Below, in pieces: positions 10,456 through 19,288 of a DNA stretch of 64,000 bases. Each line of letters opens with the position of its first letter. Within the stretch, counting starts at the first letter, position 1. The position numbers were made by a program, and so were the translations under genes. The DNA is from Thermovenabulum sp049723235 (lineage in GTDB: Bacteria; Bacillota; Thermosediminibacteria; Thermosediminibacterales; Thermosediminibacteraceae), in NCBI RefSeq assembly GCF_049723235.1, contig NZ_JBNARB010000013.1:3700-67699 (forward strand), in the 5' to 3' direction. The notes under the pieces were generated by a model. That model saw only the letters and a list, made by a program, of their open reading frames with translations, was not told where the DNA came from and ran no database searches.

Positions 10456-12066
10456 TTGAAAAAGCTCTTTAAAAGCCTTTTTAAAACGGAAAAAACCGAA
10501 ATATACCATAAAAAGGATATTTATCCGGACACTTCGCGAAAGCTGAAAAAGGATATAAAGGAAAATTTAAAAATATTAAGCGAGGAGTATTTTATCGACT
10601 GCGATGACGTCATCCTCAGGGAATTCGATGTAATGGACGCATCCGGGAAAAGACACAGGATGGCGGTGGTGTGGATAGACGGTCTTGTGGATAAACAGCT
10701 GATTCAGGAGCACGTTATAAAAGCCCTTTTAATCTTTGGAAGGGAGATACCGCCTGCTACCGGGGCGGATCGTTTTCTGGAGCTGGTAAAGGAGAGCTTT
10801 TTAACGGCAGCGGATTTAAAGGAATCGGACAATTTCGGGGAGGCGGTGCTGGCGGTCTTAAGCGGGGATACCCTTTTGCTTTTGGACGGTGCGGGGAAAA
10901 CCTTGATAATTAGCTCCCGGGGATGGGAAAAAAGGAGCATTCAGGAGCCCTCCACCGAAGCGGTGATCCACGGTCCCAAGGACGGCTTCACCGAGACCTT
11001 CAGGATCAATGTGGCCCAGGTGAGAAGAAGGATTAAAGACCCCAACCTGAAGATAAAGACCATACGTTTGGGGAGGCATACCCGCACCGATGTGGCGGTA
11101 ATGTACATAAAAGGGATTGCAAACCCGAAAGTGGTGGAAGAATTTTTAAAAAGGCTCGACAAAGTGGATGTGGAAAGCATCATGGATGCCGGCTATTTGG
11201 AGCAGTACATCGAAGATTCCTGGGTATCGCCCTTCCCGCTGTTTAGAAGGACGGAAAGGCCCGATGTGGTAAGCGCCGCCCTATTGGAAGGATGCGTTGC
11301 GCTTGTCTGCGACAATACCCCCTATGCCCTTATTGCCCCCGTCACCTTCTGGAGCCTGTTTCATTCCGCCGAGGACTTTTATGAAAGGTGGCACATCGCA
11401 ACCCTGGTCAGGTATCTCAGGTTCTTAGCTATTTTTACCGCAACCTCCGCCCCTGCCCTCTACGTAGCCTTTGTTTCCTTTCATCCGGGGCTTTTGCCTA
11501 CCGACCTGGCCTTATCCATCGGTGCTACCCGCGAGGGTGTTCCCTTTTCTTCAACCATTGAAGCTCTCATAATGATGACAGCTCTTGAGCTTTTGAGAGA
11601 AGCGGGAATAAGGCTTCCGGGGCCTATAGGCCAGACCATAGGCATAGTGGGCGGCCTCGTGGTGGGGGAAGCGGCGGTTAGGGCGGGTATCGTAAGCCCG
11701 ATAATGGTTATAGTCATTGCAATAAACGCCATTTCCTCCTTTGCTATCCCAAGCTACAGCGTAGCCATAGGTTTCAGGCTCCTTACCTTTATATTTTTAG
11801 CCCTGTCTTCCTTAGCGGGACTATACGGCGTAGCAATAGGTTATATCTGGTTTGTTCTTTACCTTTGCACGTTAAAGAGCTTTGGTGCCAATTACTTAGA
11901 CCCTTTTGTGAATTTGGACCCGGAAAAGCTGGAAGATTTGATGGTGAGATACCCCCTTCGCTTTATGTCCAAAAGGCCCGATTTTACCCATCCGCTGGAT
12001 GAAATCACCATAAACAAGGAACTTTTATCCAAAATTCAAAGCGGTGATGAAAATGCTGATGGATAA
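10456..12066 (+). CDS. gerKA: Spore germination protein, GerA/GerKA family (receptor A subunit)
   Basis: The protein has 536 residues. The start is TTG (MKKLFKSLF), with AAAGGATG about 8 nt upstream. The soluble N-terminal half carries typical GerA-family motifs: GRHTRTDVAVMYIKGIANPKVVEEFLKRL and DSWVSPFPLFRRTERPD (quoted in parts), then several membrane segments from about residue 290, including APALYVAFVSFHP and GATREGVPFSS. This is the A subunit of a nutrient germinant receptor that sits in the inner spore membrane with the B permease and C lipoprotein encoded next to it. Its gene overlaps gerKB by about 20 nt, implying translational coupling. Expression would be forespore-specific if it follows the family. 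Which germinant is sensed cannot be read from sequence. Confidence 0.93.
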   Translation: MKKLFKSLFKTEKTEIYHKKDIYPDTSRKLKKDIKENLKILSEEYFIDCDDVILREFDVMDASGKRHRMAVVWIDGLVDKQLIQEHVIKALLIFGREIPPATGADRFLELVKESFLTAADLKESDNFGEAVLAVLSGDTLLLLDGAGKTLIISSRGWEKRSIQEPSTEAVIHGPKDGFTETFRINVAQVRRRIKDPNLKIKTIRLGRHTRTDVAVMYIKGIANPKVVEEFLKRLDKVDVESIMDAGYLEQYIEDSWVSPFPLFRRTERPDVVSAALLEGCVALVCDNTPYALIAPVTFWSLFHSAEDFYERWHIATLVRYLRFLAIFTATSAPALYVAFVSFHPGLLPTDLALSIGATREGVPFSSTIEALIMMTALELLREAGIRLPGPIGQTIGIVGGLVVGEAAVRAGIVSPIMVIVIAINAISSFAIPSYSVAIGFRLLTFIFLALSSLAGLYGVAIGYIWFVLYLCTLKSFGANYLDPFVNLDPEKLEDLMVRYPLRFMSKRPDFTHPLDEITINKELLSKIQSGDENADG

Positions 12067-13141
12067 CGACAAAATTTCCACCAGGCAGGCAATAGTATTT
12101 TTAATCAGCATAGCTATAGGAGCGGGGATTTTGAGCCTGCCGCGACAGGTGGATGAAATGGCGGGTCAGGACGGATGGGTATCCATAATCCTGGGCGGGA
12201 TTATTAACTTGATAGGAGGCCTTGTTGTCGCTGCTCTGGTAGCAAGGCACAAAGAGGATGCGGTGAAGATTTCAAAAAAACTTATGGGGAAGCTTTTTAC
12301 CGGGATTATCGGTGTTTTTTATATTATCTATTTTTTAATGATCTCCGCTGTGGTAAACCAGACCTCGGCGGAGGTAATAAATCAATTTTTGCTGGAACAT
12401 ACACCCAAGGGGTTTACAATATTCAGCATTCTGCTCCTTGGATTTTATGCGGTGAGGGTAGGCATTGAGCCAACGGTAAGGGCAGTAATGGTGCTTTCTC
12501 CCTCTGCCATATTTGCCTTTACTTTAATCATTTTTACTAGTCTTTCTAAAGCTAAATTAGATGAGATACTGCCTGTAATGACTACCCCTTTTAAAAATAT
12601 TTTTTTTGCTTCCTTACAAACCCTTTTTGCTCTGGAAGGGTTTGAGGTGCTGTTATTCATTGCACCCTATTTGAGGAAGCCCGAGAAGGCTAAAATTATA
12701 GTTACACTATATACTGCGGTTACCACCCTTTTTTATCTTTTCATAACGGTGGTAACCTTCATGGTGATGGGTAAAAACGAAACCAGACTCTTTGTATGGC
12801 CCGTTTTTATGATGATAAAGGGGATAACCGCACCCGGGGAAGTGTTTGAAAGGCTGGACGCCTTTGCCATAACTATATGGGTAGTTCAAATATTTACAAC
12901 TGTGATAGGATATTATTTCAGCATTGTTATTATCGTAAAATCTCTTTTTAATTTAAAGGAAGAAAATTACCTGAGCGCAGTATTTTTACCCCTTCTTTAT
13001 TTTGCGGCAAACCTGCCCGGTAATTTCGCCGAAAATAAAGATTTAGCGGGGTATGTGAACTACCTGATATATCCTGCCGCATTCATTATTCCCGCTCTCT
13101 TGCTTCTATTTAGCTTCTTAAAAAAGGCGGGTGGTGAATAG
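12044..13141 (+). CDS. gerKB: Spore germination permease, GerB/GerKB family (receptor B subunit)
   Basis: The protein has 365 residues with about ten hydrophobic helices, of the APC-superfamily endospore germination permease family. The N-terminal motif KISTRQAIVFLISIAIGAG is characteristic. The start is ambiguous: GTG 12044, ATG 12047, ATG 12053 and ATG 12059 are all in frame, and GGTGAT (12043-12048) favours one of the two later ATGs. The gene overlaps gerKA at the start and gerKC at the end (the TAG shares its last base with the next GTG), so all three subunits are probably made in fixed ratio. In characterised receptors the B subunit binds the nutrient germinant. It acts in the spore inner membrane together with the A and C subunits. 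Confidence 0.92.
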   Translation: MMKMLMDNDKISTRQAIVFLISIAIGAGILSLPRQVDEMAGQDGWVSIILGGIINLIGGLVVAALVARHKEDAVKISKKLMGKLFTGIIGVFYIIYFLMISAVVNQTSAEVINQFLLEHTPKGFTIFSILLLGFYAVRVGIEPTVRAVMVLSPSAIFAFTLIIFTSLSKAKLDEILPVMTTPFKNIFFASLQTLFALEGFEVLLFIAPYLRKPEKAKIIVTLYTAVTTLFYLFITVVTFMVMGKNETRLFVWPVFMMIKGITAPGEVFERLDAFAITIWVVQIFTTVIGYYFSIVIIVKSLFNLKEENYLSAVFLPLLYFAANLPGNFAENKDLAGYVNYLIYPAAFIIPALLLLFSFLKKAGGE

Positions 13142-14262
13142 TGAAGGGCTTTTTAAAAATTTCTTCCATCGCACTAATCCTTTTGGTCTTACTTACCGGG
13201 TGCTGGGATATGGTGGATATAGACAAGAGAATATTCATAGGTAATGTAGGGGTTGATAAAGCCGAGGATAAGTACCTTTTTATCTTCACCTACCCGATAG
13301 TGAGAAAGCTGGCAGGGGGAGAAGGAGGCGGGGGCGGTGGTGGAGGAGGGAAAAACATATATACGATAAAAACCGAAGCCCGGTCTTTCACCGAAGCGGT
13401 ATCCCTTATAGCCCACCGGACCAGCAGGCGGATATATTTCGACCACAGTAGAAACATCATCATAGGAGAGGATGCGGCAAGATCCGGCCTGAAAGAACTC
13501 TTGGAATCCTTTGAAAGTAATACCCAGACCAACAGAAGAAGTTTTCTCATCATAGCAAAGGGCAAAGCAGAGGAAATCCTGGGACAGGAAAGCGATCAGG
13601 AAGTAGTGCTTGCCTATTATATAGAAAGCCTTTTCAAGGATGCCCAGAATAAAGGAGATTTAATTATTAAAGACTTTTCCCAGGTTATGGAGCAGATTCA
13701 TTCTTTAAAGGGTAATGCCTTGATGCCCTCTATCGTAAGAACTGGAAAGGAATTGGATGTACATGGCGGTGCGGTGATAAAAAATTACAGGCTGGTAGGC
13801 TTTTTGAGCCCGGAGGAGGCAAGGGGTATAAACATCCTGAGGGGAGAAGCCAATCAAACCATTACCGCCTTTCAGCTGGGGGAAAAGAAAATAGTGGTCT
13901 GCGAGATAAATAGAGTCGACTCCAAACCGGTTCTTGTAAAATCCGACGAAGCGCCGGTTCTAAGGTACGACATAGAAATAGCCGCTTCGTTAAAGGAAAT
14001 TCCCATTATGAAAATAGATTCGAAGGTATTGAAAGAGCTGGAAGAAACCTTTGCCTCAGAGATAAAAAAGCAGGTGGGAAGAGGGATAGAAAAAATACAG
14101 AAGGATTACAGGGTGGATGTCCTGGGCGTGGGAGAGTACCTATATAAATATAAACCCAAAGTCTGGGGAAAATACGAAAAGGACTGGGAGAATATCTTCC
14201 CCGATGCGGAAATCATAATAAACCCAAAAGTAAAATTTATAAACCTGGGTCCCGTAATATGA
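13141..14262 (+). CDS. gerKC: Ger(x)C family germination lipoprotein (receptor C subunit)
   Basis: The protein has 373 residues and starts with GTG sharing one base with the gerKB stop. A lipoprotein signal peptide ends in the lipobox LLTGC (Cys near residue 21) followed by WDMVDIDKR, the hallmark of GerC proteins. The rest matches the Ger(x)C fold, including the C-terminal region around DVLGVGEYLYKYKPKVW. The mature protein would be lipid-anchored on the outer face of the spore inner membrane as the C subunit of the receptor. An odd feature is a near-pure glycine stretch at residues 57-68 (two Gly, Glu, nine Gly) between the first two strands. It is followed by a gap and then spoIIR. Confidence 0.92.
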   Translation: MKGFLKISSIALILLVLLTGCWDMVDIDKRIFIGNVGVDKAEDKYLFIFTYPIVRKLAGGEGGGGGGGGGKNIYTIKTEARSFTEAVSLIAHRTSRRIYFDHSRNIIIGEDAARSGLKELLESFESNTQTNRRSFLIIAKGKAEEILGQESDQEVVLAYYIESLFKDAQNKGDLIIKDFSQVMEQIHSLKGNALMPSIVRTGKELDVHGGAVIKNYRLVGFLSPEEARGINILRGEANQTITAFQLGEKKIVVCEINRVDSKPVLVKSDEAPVLRYDIEIAASLKEIPIMKIDSKVLKELEETFASEIKKQVGRGIEKIQKDYRVDVLGVGEYLYKYKPKVWGKYEKDWENIFPDAEIIINPKVKFINLGPVI

Positions 14263-14324
14263 TTATCACCGCTATTTTCTGGGAATAATTTTACTAAAGG
14301 AAAACCATAGGGGAGAGGCAAAAA

Positions 14325-14972
14325 ATGAAGAGGGTAAAAAGGGTGCTTTTCTGCCTTGCCGTAATACTTATTGCCGGTTTTTTCGCTGCCGTTTTTTCCG
14401 GCTATGCGGTAAAAAGCGATGAAAACTACGTGCACGAAGGGATAATACGCCTCCATGTGGTGGCAGACAGCGATGCAAAGGAGGACCAGGAGCTAAAGCT
14501 GATGGTCAGGGATGCGGTGCTGAAAAATCTGATGCCGGTCCTGGAAAGGGTTAAAAGTCATGAAGAGGGCAAAGATTATATAATTTCCCACCTCAAAGAA
14601 ATCGAAGAGGTGGCACAAAAAGAGGTTCAAAAATACAAAAAGGGCTACCAGGTAAAGGCCTATTACGGGGTTTTCCCCTTCCCGCCTAAAAAATACGGGC
14701 TTTTGTACATGCCGGCGGGAAACTACGAAGCCTTAAGGATAGTCCTGGGAAAGGGCGAAGGGCAAAACTGGTGGTGCGTGCTCTTTCCTCCCCTGTGCTT
14801 TGTGGATATAGCCAAAAAAGACCTGACAAAAGAGGAAGAAATTTTGTTAAACGGTGAAAAAATAAAGATTACCTTTAAATTAAAATCCGAAGAAATGCTG
14901 AAAATGGCCCTGAACCGCCTAAGAGAAGGTGCCAGGATCGCAAAGTTGAACATAAATTATATAGGCAAATAA
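14325..14972 (+). CDS. spoIIR: Stage II sporulation protein R
   Basis: The protein has 215 residues and starts with ATG behind GGGGAGAGG. An N-terminal signal or anchor segment (VLFCLAVILIAGFFAAVFSGYA) is followed by the conserved IIRLHVVADSDAKEDQELKL block, the central GxFPFPxKxYGxxxxPAGxYEALRIxLGxGxGxNWWCVLFPPLCFVD pattern typical of SpoIIR, and a helical tail. SpoIIR is made in the forespore and secreted into the intermembrane space, where it triggers SpoIIGA to process pro-sigma-E in the mother cell. Its position directly after the germination operon, same strand with a 62-bp gap, suggests a shared forespore regulon. The family assignment is firm. Confidence 0.95.
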   Translation: MKRVKRVLFCLAVILIAGFFAAVFSGYAVKSDENYVHEGIIRLHVVADSDAKEDQELKLMVRDAVLKNLMPVLERVKSHEEGKDYIISHLKEIEEVAQKEVQKYKKGYQVKAYYGVFPFPPKKYGLLYMPAGNYEALRIVLGKGEGQNWWCVLFPPLCFVDIAKKDLTKEEEILLNGEKIKITFKLKSEEMLKMALNRLREGARIAKLNINYIGK

Positions 14973-15050
14973 ACATTTTGCATATCAAAAAATCCCGTTA
15001 TTTATTGTTATAAGCTTTTAACCTCCTCTATAAATGATTAAAGAGCAATG

Positions 15051-15083
15051 CGCTTTATTTTCTTTAAATTAAAGCGTTTTTTT
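15051..15083 (+). terminator. Terminator after spoIIR
   Basis: CGCTTTA (15051-15057) and TAAAGCG (15070-15076) form a perfect 7-bp stem followed by seven T. The rest of the 245-bp gap to the next gene is AT-rich. A possible promoter (TTGAAA at 15138, TTTAAT at 15161, 17-bp spacer) lies downstream of the hairpin. Confidence 0.7.
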
Positions 15084-15217
15084 CTTTTTTGCTCCCATAT
15101 TTCACAAAAAATTAACAATATGTTCGGAATTTGTTTATTGAAATTTTAGAGAATATGTGTTTTAATATGTTTGTTTATTTATTAGTTTAAAAAACCAGAG
15201 GGAGTGTGAAGCATGAG

Positions 15218-16732
15218 ATGAATATTGAAAGACAGCAGGAGACCCCTCTGTTTTCTGCCCTGAAGAAGTACGTGGAGGACAGGACCATATCCTTTCACGT
15301 GCCGGGGCACAAAGGCGGCAGGGGAATACCGGAGTTTAGAAGTTTTGTAGGGGATAACATCCTGGCCATTGATGTGACCGCGGGTCTTTTGGACCTGGAC
15401 AACATCTGCAACCCCCGGGGAGTTATAAAGGAAGCGGAAGAGCTTGCTGCCGATGCCTTTGGAGCCGATTATGCTCATTTTCTGGTAAACGGCACCACAT
15501 CCGGTATACAGGCAATGATACTTTCGGTAGCCGATCCGGGAGATGAAATAATTATACCGAGAAATGCCCACAGGTCGGTAGCCGGGGGACTTATTTTAAG
15601 CGGTGCAAGGCCGGTTTATATACAGCCAGTGATAGATGATTACATGGGCATAGCCATGGGGATAACGCCGGAAAGCGTGCGCAAAGCCCTGGTGGAGCAT
15701 CCCAACGCAAAGGCGGTTTTTGTGATTAACCCCACCTATTACGGGGTGGCTTCCAATTTGAAAGAAATCGTGGAAATCGCCCATTCTTTCGGAAAGCCCG
15801 TCCTGGTAGATGAAGCCCACGGGGCGCATTTCGGGTTTCATCCCGAGCTTCCCCTTTCGGCGATGGAAGCCGGAGCGGACATGAGTGCGGCCAGCGTGCA
15901 CAAATTAGCGGGTTCTATGACCCAGAGCTCGATACTCCTCGTAAAAAGTAAATTTATAGACGACAGGCGGGTAAAGGCTGCCATGAACCTCACCCAGACC
16001 ACCAGCCCTTCCTATCCTCTGATGGCTTCCCTGGATGTGGCGAGAAAGCAGATTGCCCTGCACGGAAGGGAAATGCTTTCAAAGGTCATAAAACTTTCGG
16101 AGGATGCAAGAAACAGGCTCAATAAGGTGGAAGGCCTTTACGTTATGGGCAGAGACAGGGAAGGCACCGAAGGGTGCTTCAGGTACGACCCGACCAAGCT
16201 TGCGGTGAATGTAAGGGAGCTCGGGCTTTCGGGATTTGAAGTGGAGAAGATATTAAAATACCAGTACCACATTCAGGTAGAGCTGTCCGACCTTTACAAC
16301 GTGCTGGCGGTGAGTGCCATCGGCGATACAAAGGAGAGCATGGAGGCCTTTGTAAGGGCGATGACGGAAATAGCTGAAAAATACGCAAGAAAAAACGTAA
16401 TAAAGATTACCGCATCACTGCCCGAAAGCGGCGAACAGGTGGTGTCTCCCCGTTTTGCCTTCTACGCCAGGAAAAAGGCTGTAAGGCTGGAGGAAGCGGA
16501 AGGTGAAGTTTCCACGGAAATGCTCATGGCATACCCGCCGGGAATTCCGATAATCTGCCCGGGGGAAAGGATAACCAAGGAAATAATTGATTACGCCAAG
16601 GCCCTTCAGGCGGAGGGCTGTCACCTGCAGGGCACCGAAGATCCGGAAGGCCTCGTAATAAAGGTAATTGCCGACAAAGAGGCGCTGGAAATGCAGTATC
16701 TGCGCTTTCAGCAGGCGGAAAGGGTAGGCTGA
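15218..16732 (+). CDS. Orn/Lys/Arg decarboxylase family (PLP, fold type I)
   Basis: The protein has 504 residues. It decarboxylates a basic amino acid (arginine, lysine or ornithine, not distinguishable here) in the cytoplasm to give a polyamine precursor. It has the family opening TPLFSALKKYVED and FHVPGHKGGRG, the SASVHKLAGSMTQ motif with PLP lysine at about residue 229, DEAHGAH just before it, and the C-terminal YPPGIPIICPGE motif. A GTG at 15206 extends the frame but sits directly on the SD. The ATG at 15218 matches the usual N-terminus better, though its spacing from AGGGAG is about 13 nt. In many Firmicutes a speA/yaaO-type paralogue lies near tmk/dnaX, but here it precedes a SASP gene. 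The next gene begins 67 bp later. Confidence 0.92.
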   Translation: MNIERQQETPLFSALKKYVEDRTISFHVPGHKGGRGIPEFRSFVGDNILAIDVTAGLLDLDNICNPRGVIKEAEELAADAFGADYAHFLVNGTTSGIQAMILSVADPGDEIIIPRNAHRSVAGGLILSGARPVYIQPVIDDYMGIAMGITPESVRKALVEHPNAKAVFVINPTYYGVASNLKEIVEIAHSFGKPVLVDEAHGAHFGFHPELPLSAMEAGADMSAASVHKLAGSMTQSSILLVKSKFIDDRRVKAAMNLTQTTSPSYPLMASLDVARKQIALHGREMLSKVIKLSEDARNRLNKVEGLYVMGRDREGTEGCFRYDPTKLAVNVRELGLSGFEVEKILKYQYHIQVELSDLYNVLAVSAIGDTKESMEAFVRAMTEIAEKYARKNVIKITASLPESGEQVVSPRFAFYARKKAVRLEEAEGEVSTEMLMAYPPGIPIICPGERITKEIIDYAKALQAEGCHLQGTEDPEGLVIKVIADKEALEMQYLRFQQAERVG

Positions 16733-16799
16733 TAATAATATTAAATAAAATGAGGGATAATATAAACGTGCGCAAAAAATTTAAAAAGGAGGGGGCTTT

Positions 16800-17000
16800 A
16801 TGTCCCGAAGAAGGCGCGGCGTCATGTCTGAAGCCCTCAAGTACGAGCTGGCAAAGGAACTTGGGGTATACGACATAGTCGCGAAAGAGGGTTGGGGTTC
16901 TGTTCCTTCCAGGGACTGCGGCAATCTGGTAAGGCTTGCTATTGAAAAAGCGGAACGCGCAATGCTCGAAGACTATAGAAAGCTCCACCCCGAGGGCTAA
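16800..17000 (+). CDS. Small acid-soluble spore protein, alpha/beta type
   Basis: The protein has 66 residues and starts with ATG behind AGGAGGGGGC. It carries the two diagnostic SASP blocks: SEALKYELAKELGVYDIV, which spans the usual germination-protease (GPR) cleavage region, and GWGSVPSRDCGNLVRLAIEKAE. The N-terminus SRRRRG is short and basic, as in the clostridial SspF-like subgroup. Alpha/beta SASPs coat spore DNA, shift it toward an A-like form and protect it from heat and UV damage, then are degraded on germination to supply amino acids. The gene is monocistronic, with its own promoter region and terminator. The promoter-proximal sequence resembles that of the next gene (see findings). 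Confidence 0.95.
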   Translation: MSRRRRGVMSEALKYELAKELGVYDIVAKEGWGSVPSRDCGNLVRLAIEKAERAMLEDYRKLHPEG

Positions 17001-17020
17001 AGCTTCCTTGAGCGCACAAA

Positions 17021-17050
17021 ACCAGGGTTTTCACACCCTGGTTTTTGTTT
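17021..17050 (+). terminator. Terminator after SASP gene
   Basis: ACCAGGGT (17021-17028) pairs perfectly with ACCCTGGT (17035-17042) across a 6-nt loop and is followed by a T-rich tract. Confidence 0.88.
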
Positions 17051-17131
17051 TATACTTTCCAGGTTTTAACCTTTTTAAAGGAAAATGAATAATATAAATG
17101 TACTCAAAAATTCTATACAGGGGGAAGGCTT

Positions 17132-18367
17132 ATGAAGCTTCCCGCAGTTGCCTTCGGGGAAAGGCCTTTAAAAATCACGAAGCCCTATCTTGCGGGCACC
17201 GACGTAAGACGCCTCCAGCAGGCGCTGAAGGAATTAGGGTTTTACGATGAAAGGGTGGACGGGATTTACGGTAAAATTACCGATAAAGCCTTTAAAAGGT
17301 TTAAAAAATATCTGGGAGAAGAAAGGGACGAAAGGGTATTTGAAATCCTGAAAATTTATCAGGATTACGGCATAGGAAGCTGGAAAACCGTTCGGGGAGA
17401 TTTTTCCAATGCCGGGCATATACCTTTTATCATTCCCGATAAATTGAACTCTCTTTTTTACAAAAATATAAAAGACATAAAAGCAATTACCGCATATAAA
17501 AATCGTATATTCGTAACTTGTGAAAATATTCTTATATGTATGGATGCGAAGACGGGCAGGGTTTTATGGTATAATAACGAAATAAATCCCCGGTACCCGG
17601 TAACCGCCACTTCCGACTGCCTTATTGTTCCCGATGAGGGGATAACCGTAATTGAACCTTACAGGGGAAAAGTGTTAGAAAAAATCAAGCTCGAACACCC
17701 GGCTTTTGGAAGCCCCGTATATTTTAAAGGAAAAATTATTTTCGCCGATGAAAAGGGGAAAATTTCCGCTGTTATCCAGAAAAGGGGCATTGTCTGGGAA
17801 TTTAATCCGGGAGGTATTTTTACTACACCGCCTGCGGCTTACGAAGATAATCTATTTTTTGCTTCTTATGACAGGAATGTCTACTGCCTTGACATGATGG
17901 GCGGGGTTCTGTGGGAGGCCAAAATTTCCGACTATATCAATGAACCATTATTTTTACAGGACACCCGTGTCTTTGCCCTGGGGGATGGAAGATTATTTGC
18001 TTTTGACAGATTTTCGGGCGAAAATTTATGGTTTAAAGTGCTTCCAGAAAAGGATTTTTCCTCTTGCTGCCTTGGCAGGGGAAAGGTGTATATATTAAGT
18101 AAAAAGGGGAATCTTTACATATTAAATAAGGACGATGGGGATTTTTCCGGGGTAATGACTTTGCCGATAGAACCTGCGGGCTTACTTTTTGGAAATGATG
18201 AAAAACTTCTAATAGGAAGTAAGGGCGGTCTTTTTGTATATAAAATATCGGAAAACGGGGTAACTTTAAAAGAAAAATATCTGGAAGGCCATGAAATAAG
18301 GGCCGTAGCCTTTACGGGCAGGTGCCTTTTTGTGGCAACAAAAGAAGGACTATTTGTTTTAAGCTGA
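17132..18367 (+). CDS. Peptidoglycan-binding domain plus PQQ-like beta-propeller protein
   Basis: The protein has 411 residues, with ATG behind AGGGGGAAGG. Residues 15-60 form a PG_binding_1 domain (YLAGTDVRRLQQALKELGFY ... VDGIYGKITDKAFKRF). From about residue 110 there are repeated W/F-x-F and GKI/GRV-type blades (DAKTGRVLWY, NRDVYCLDMMGGVLWE-like, DRFSGENLWFK, NKDDGDFSG) typical of a PQQ/WD40-like propeller. No signal peptide is visible. The protein begins MKLPAVAFGERPL, so either it stays in the cytoplasm or forespore, or it reaches the wall by another route. The neighbours are a SASP gene upstream and murI 12 bp downstream, so a link to spore or wall peptidoglycan is suggested, but this is inference. 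Confidence 0.8.
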   Translation: MKLPAVAFGERPLKITKPYLAGTDVRRLQQALKELGFYDERVDGIYGKITDKAFKRFKKYLGEERDERVFEILKIYQDYGIGSWKTVRGDFSNAGHIPFIIPDKLNSLFYKNIKDIKAITAYKNRIFVTCENILICMDAKTGRVLWYNNEINPRYPVTATSDCLIVPDEGITVIEPYRGKVLEKIKLEHPAFGSPVYFKGKIIFADEKGKISAVIQKRGIVWEFNPGGIFTTPPAAYEDNLFFASYDRNVYCLDMMGGVLWEAKISDYINEPLFLQDTRVFALGDGRLFAFDRFSGENLWFKVLPEKDFSSCCLGRGKVYILSKKGNLYILNKDDGDFSGVMTLPIEPAGLLFGNDEKLLIGSKGGLFVYKISENGVTLKEKYLEGHEIRAVAFTGRCLFVATKEGLFVLS

Positions 18368-18379
18368 GGAGGGATATTT

Positions 18380-19183
18380 TTGAGCGGCAAACCCATCGGA
18401 GTATTTGATTCCGGCATAGGCGGACTTACGGTGGCAAAAGAGATTATGGAGCTTCTCCCCGGGGAATCCATAGTGTATCTCGGGGATACCGCCCGGGTGC
18501 CTTACGGGTCTAAATCCCCGGAAACCATAACCCGCTATGCCTTTGAAGGGCTGAATTTTCTTTTATCAAAGGATGTGAAGCTGGTGGTGATTGCCTGCAA
18601 TACGGTAAGCGCCACATGCCTTGAAAAACTGCAGGAAAGTTCAAATGTGCCGGTAATCGGAGTGATAGACCCGGGAGCAAAAGCGGCGGTGAGGGCGACC
18701 AGGGGGAAAAAGGTGGGGGTCATAGGCACGGAAAGGACGGTAAAAAGCGGTGCCTACGAAATTGCCATAAAAAATATGGACCAAAGTATCATAATACTTT
18801 CGAAGGCCTGCCCCCTTTTTGTGCCTCTGGTAGAAGAAGGATGGTTAGATAAGGAGGCCACCTATCTTACCATCGCCGAATACCTGATGCCCTTAAAAAA
18901 GCAGGGCATAGATACCTTAGTGCTGGGATGCACCCATTATCCCCTTTTAAAGCCCGCCATTTCCCGGGTGCTGGGGGAAGGTATAAAATTGGTGGACTGC
19001 GCCAGGGAAACGGCGGCGGTAGTGAAAAGCACCTTAGAGGAATCCTCTCTTTTAAACAAAAAAATTCCGGCAGAGGGAATTTCTCATAAATATTACGTCA
19101 CCGACAACCCGGAAAAATTTCGAGAAATCGGGGAGATGTTTTTAAAAAGGAAAATCGAGCATATAGAAATGGTAAGATTATAA
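18380..19183 (+). CDS. murI: Glutamate racemase
   Basis: The protein has 267 residues, converting L-glutamate to D-glutamate for peptidoglycan precursors in the cytoplasm. The start is TTG with GAGGAGGGA about 6 nt upstream. N-terminal GVFDSGIGGLTV, the two catalytic-cysteine motifs ACNTVSA (Cys73) and LGCTHYPLL (Cys184), and the substrate-loop YLGDTARVPYGSKS are all intact. The length is normal for the family. It lies 12 bp behind the peptidoglycan-binding/propeller gene, so the two are probably one operon, ended by a terminator immediately after murI. Confidence 0.96.
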   Translation: MSGKPIGVFDSGIGGLTVAKEIMELLPGESIVYLGDTARVPYGSKSPETITRYAFEGLNFLLSKDVKLVVIACNTVSATCLEKLQESSNVPVIGVIDPGAKAAVRATRGKKVGVIGTERTVKSGAYEIAIKNMDQSIIILSKACPLFVPLVEEGWLDKEATYLTIAEYLMPLKKQGIDTLVLGCTHYPLLKPAISRVLGEGIKLVDCARETAAVVKSTLEESSLLNKKIPAEGISHKYYVTDNPEKFREIGEMFLKRKIEHIEMVRL

Positions 19184-19189
19184 TTTATT

Positions 19190-19220
19190 CGGGCTTTTCT
19201 AATGAAAGGCCCGTTTTTTT
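19190..19220 (+). terminator. Terminator after murI
   Basis: CGGGCTTTT (19190-19198) pairs with AAAGGCCCG (19205-19213), with one G-U, followed by seven or more T. Confidence 0.88.
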
Positions 19221-19288
19221 TAACAAAAGAAGCGGTTTAAACATAGTATAGAATATGAAAAAGAAAAAATAAAAGGAGGGAGCCACCA

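Noticed and set aside
10941..11732. Minus-strand open frames opposite gerKA
   Set aside because: They are shadows of a well-conserved coding gene and have no SD or family match.
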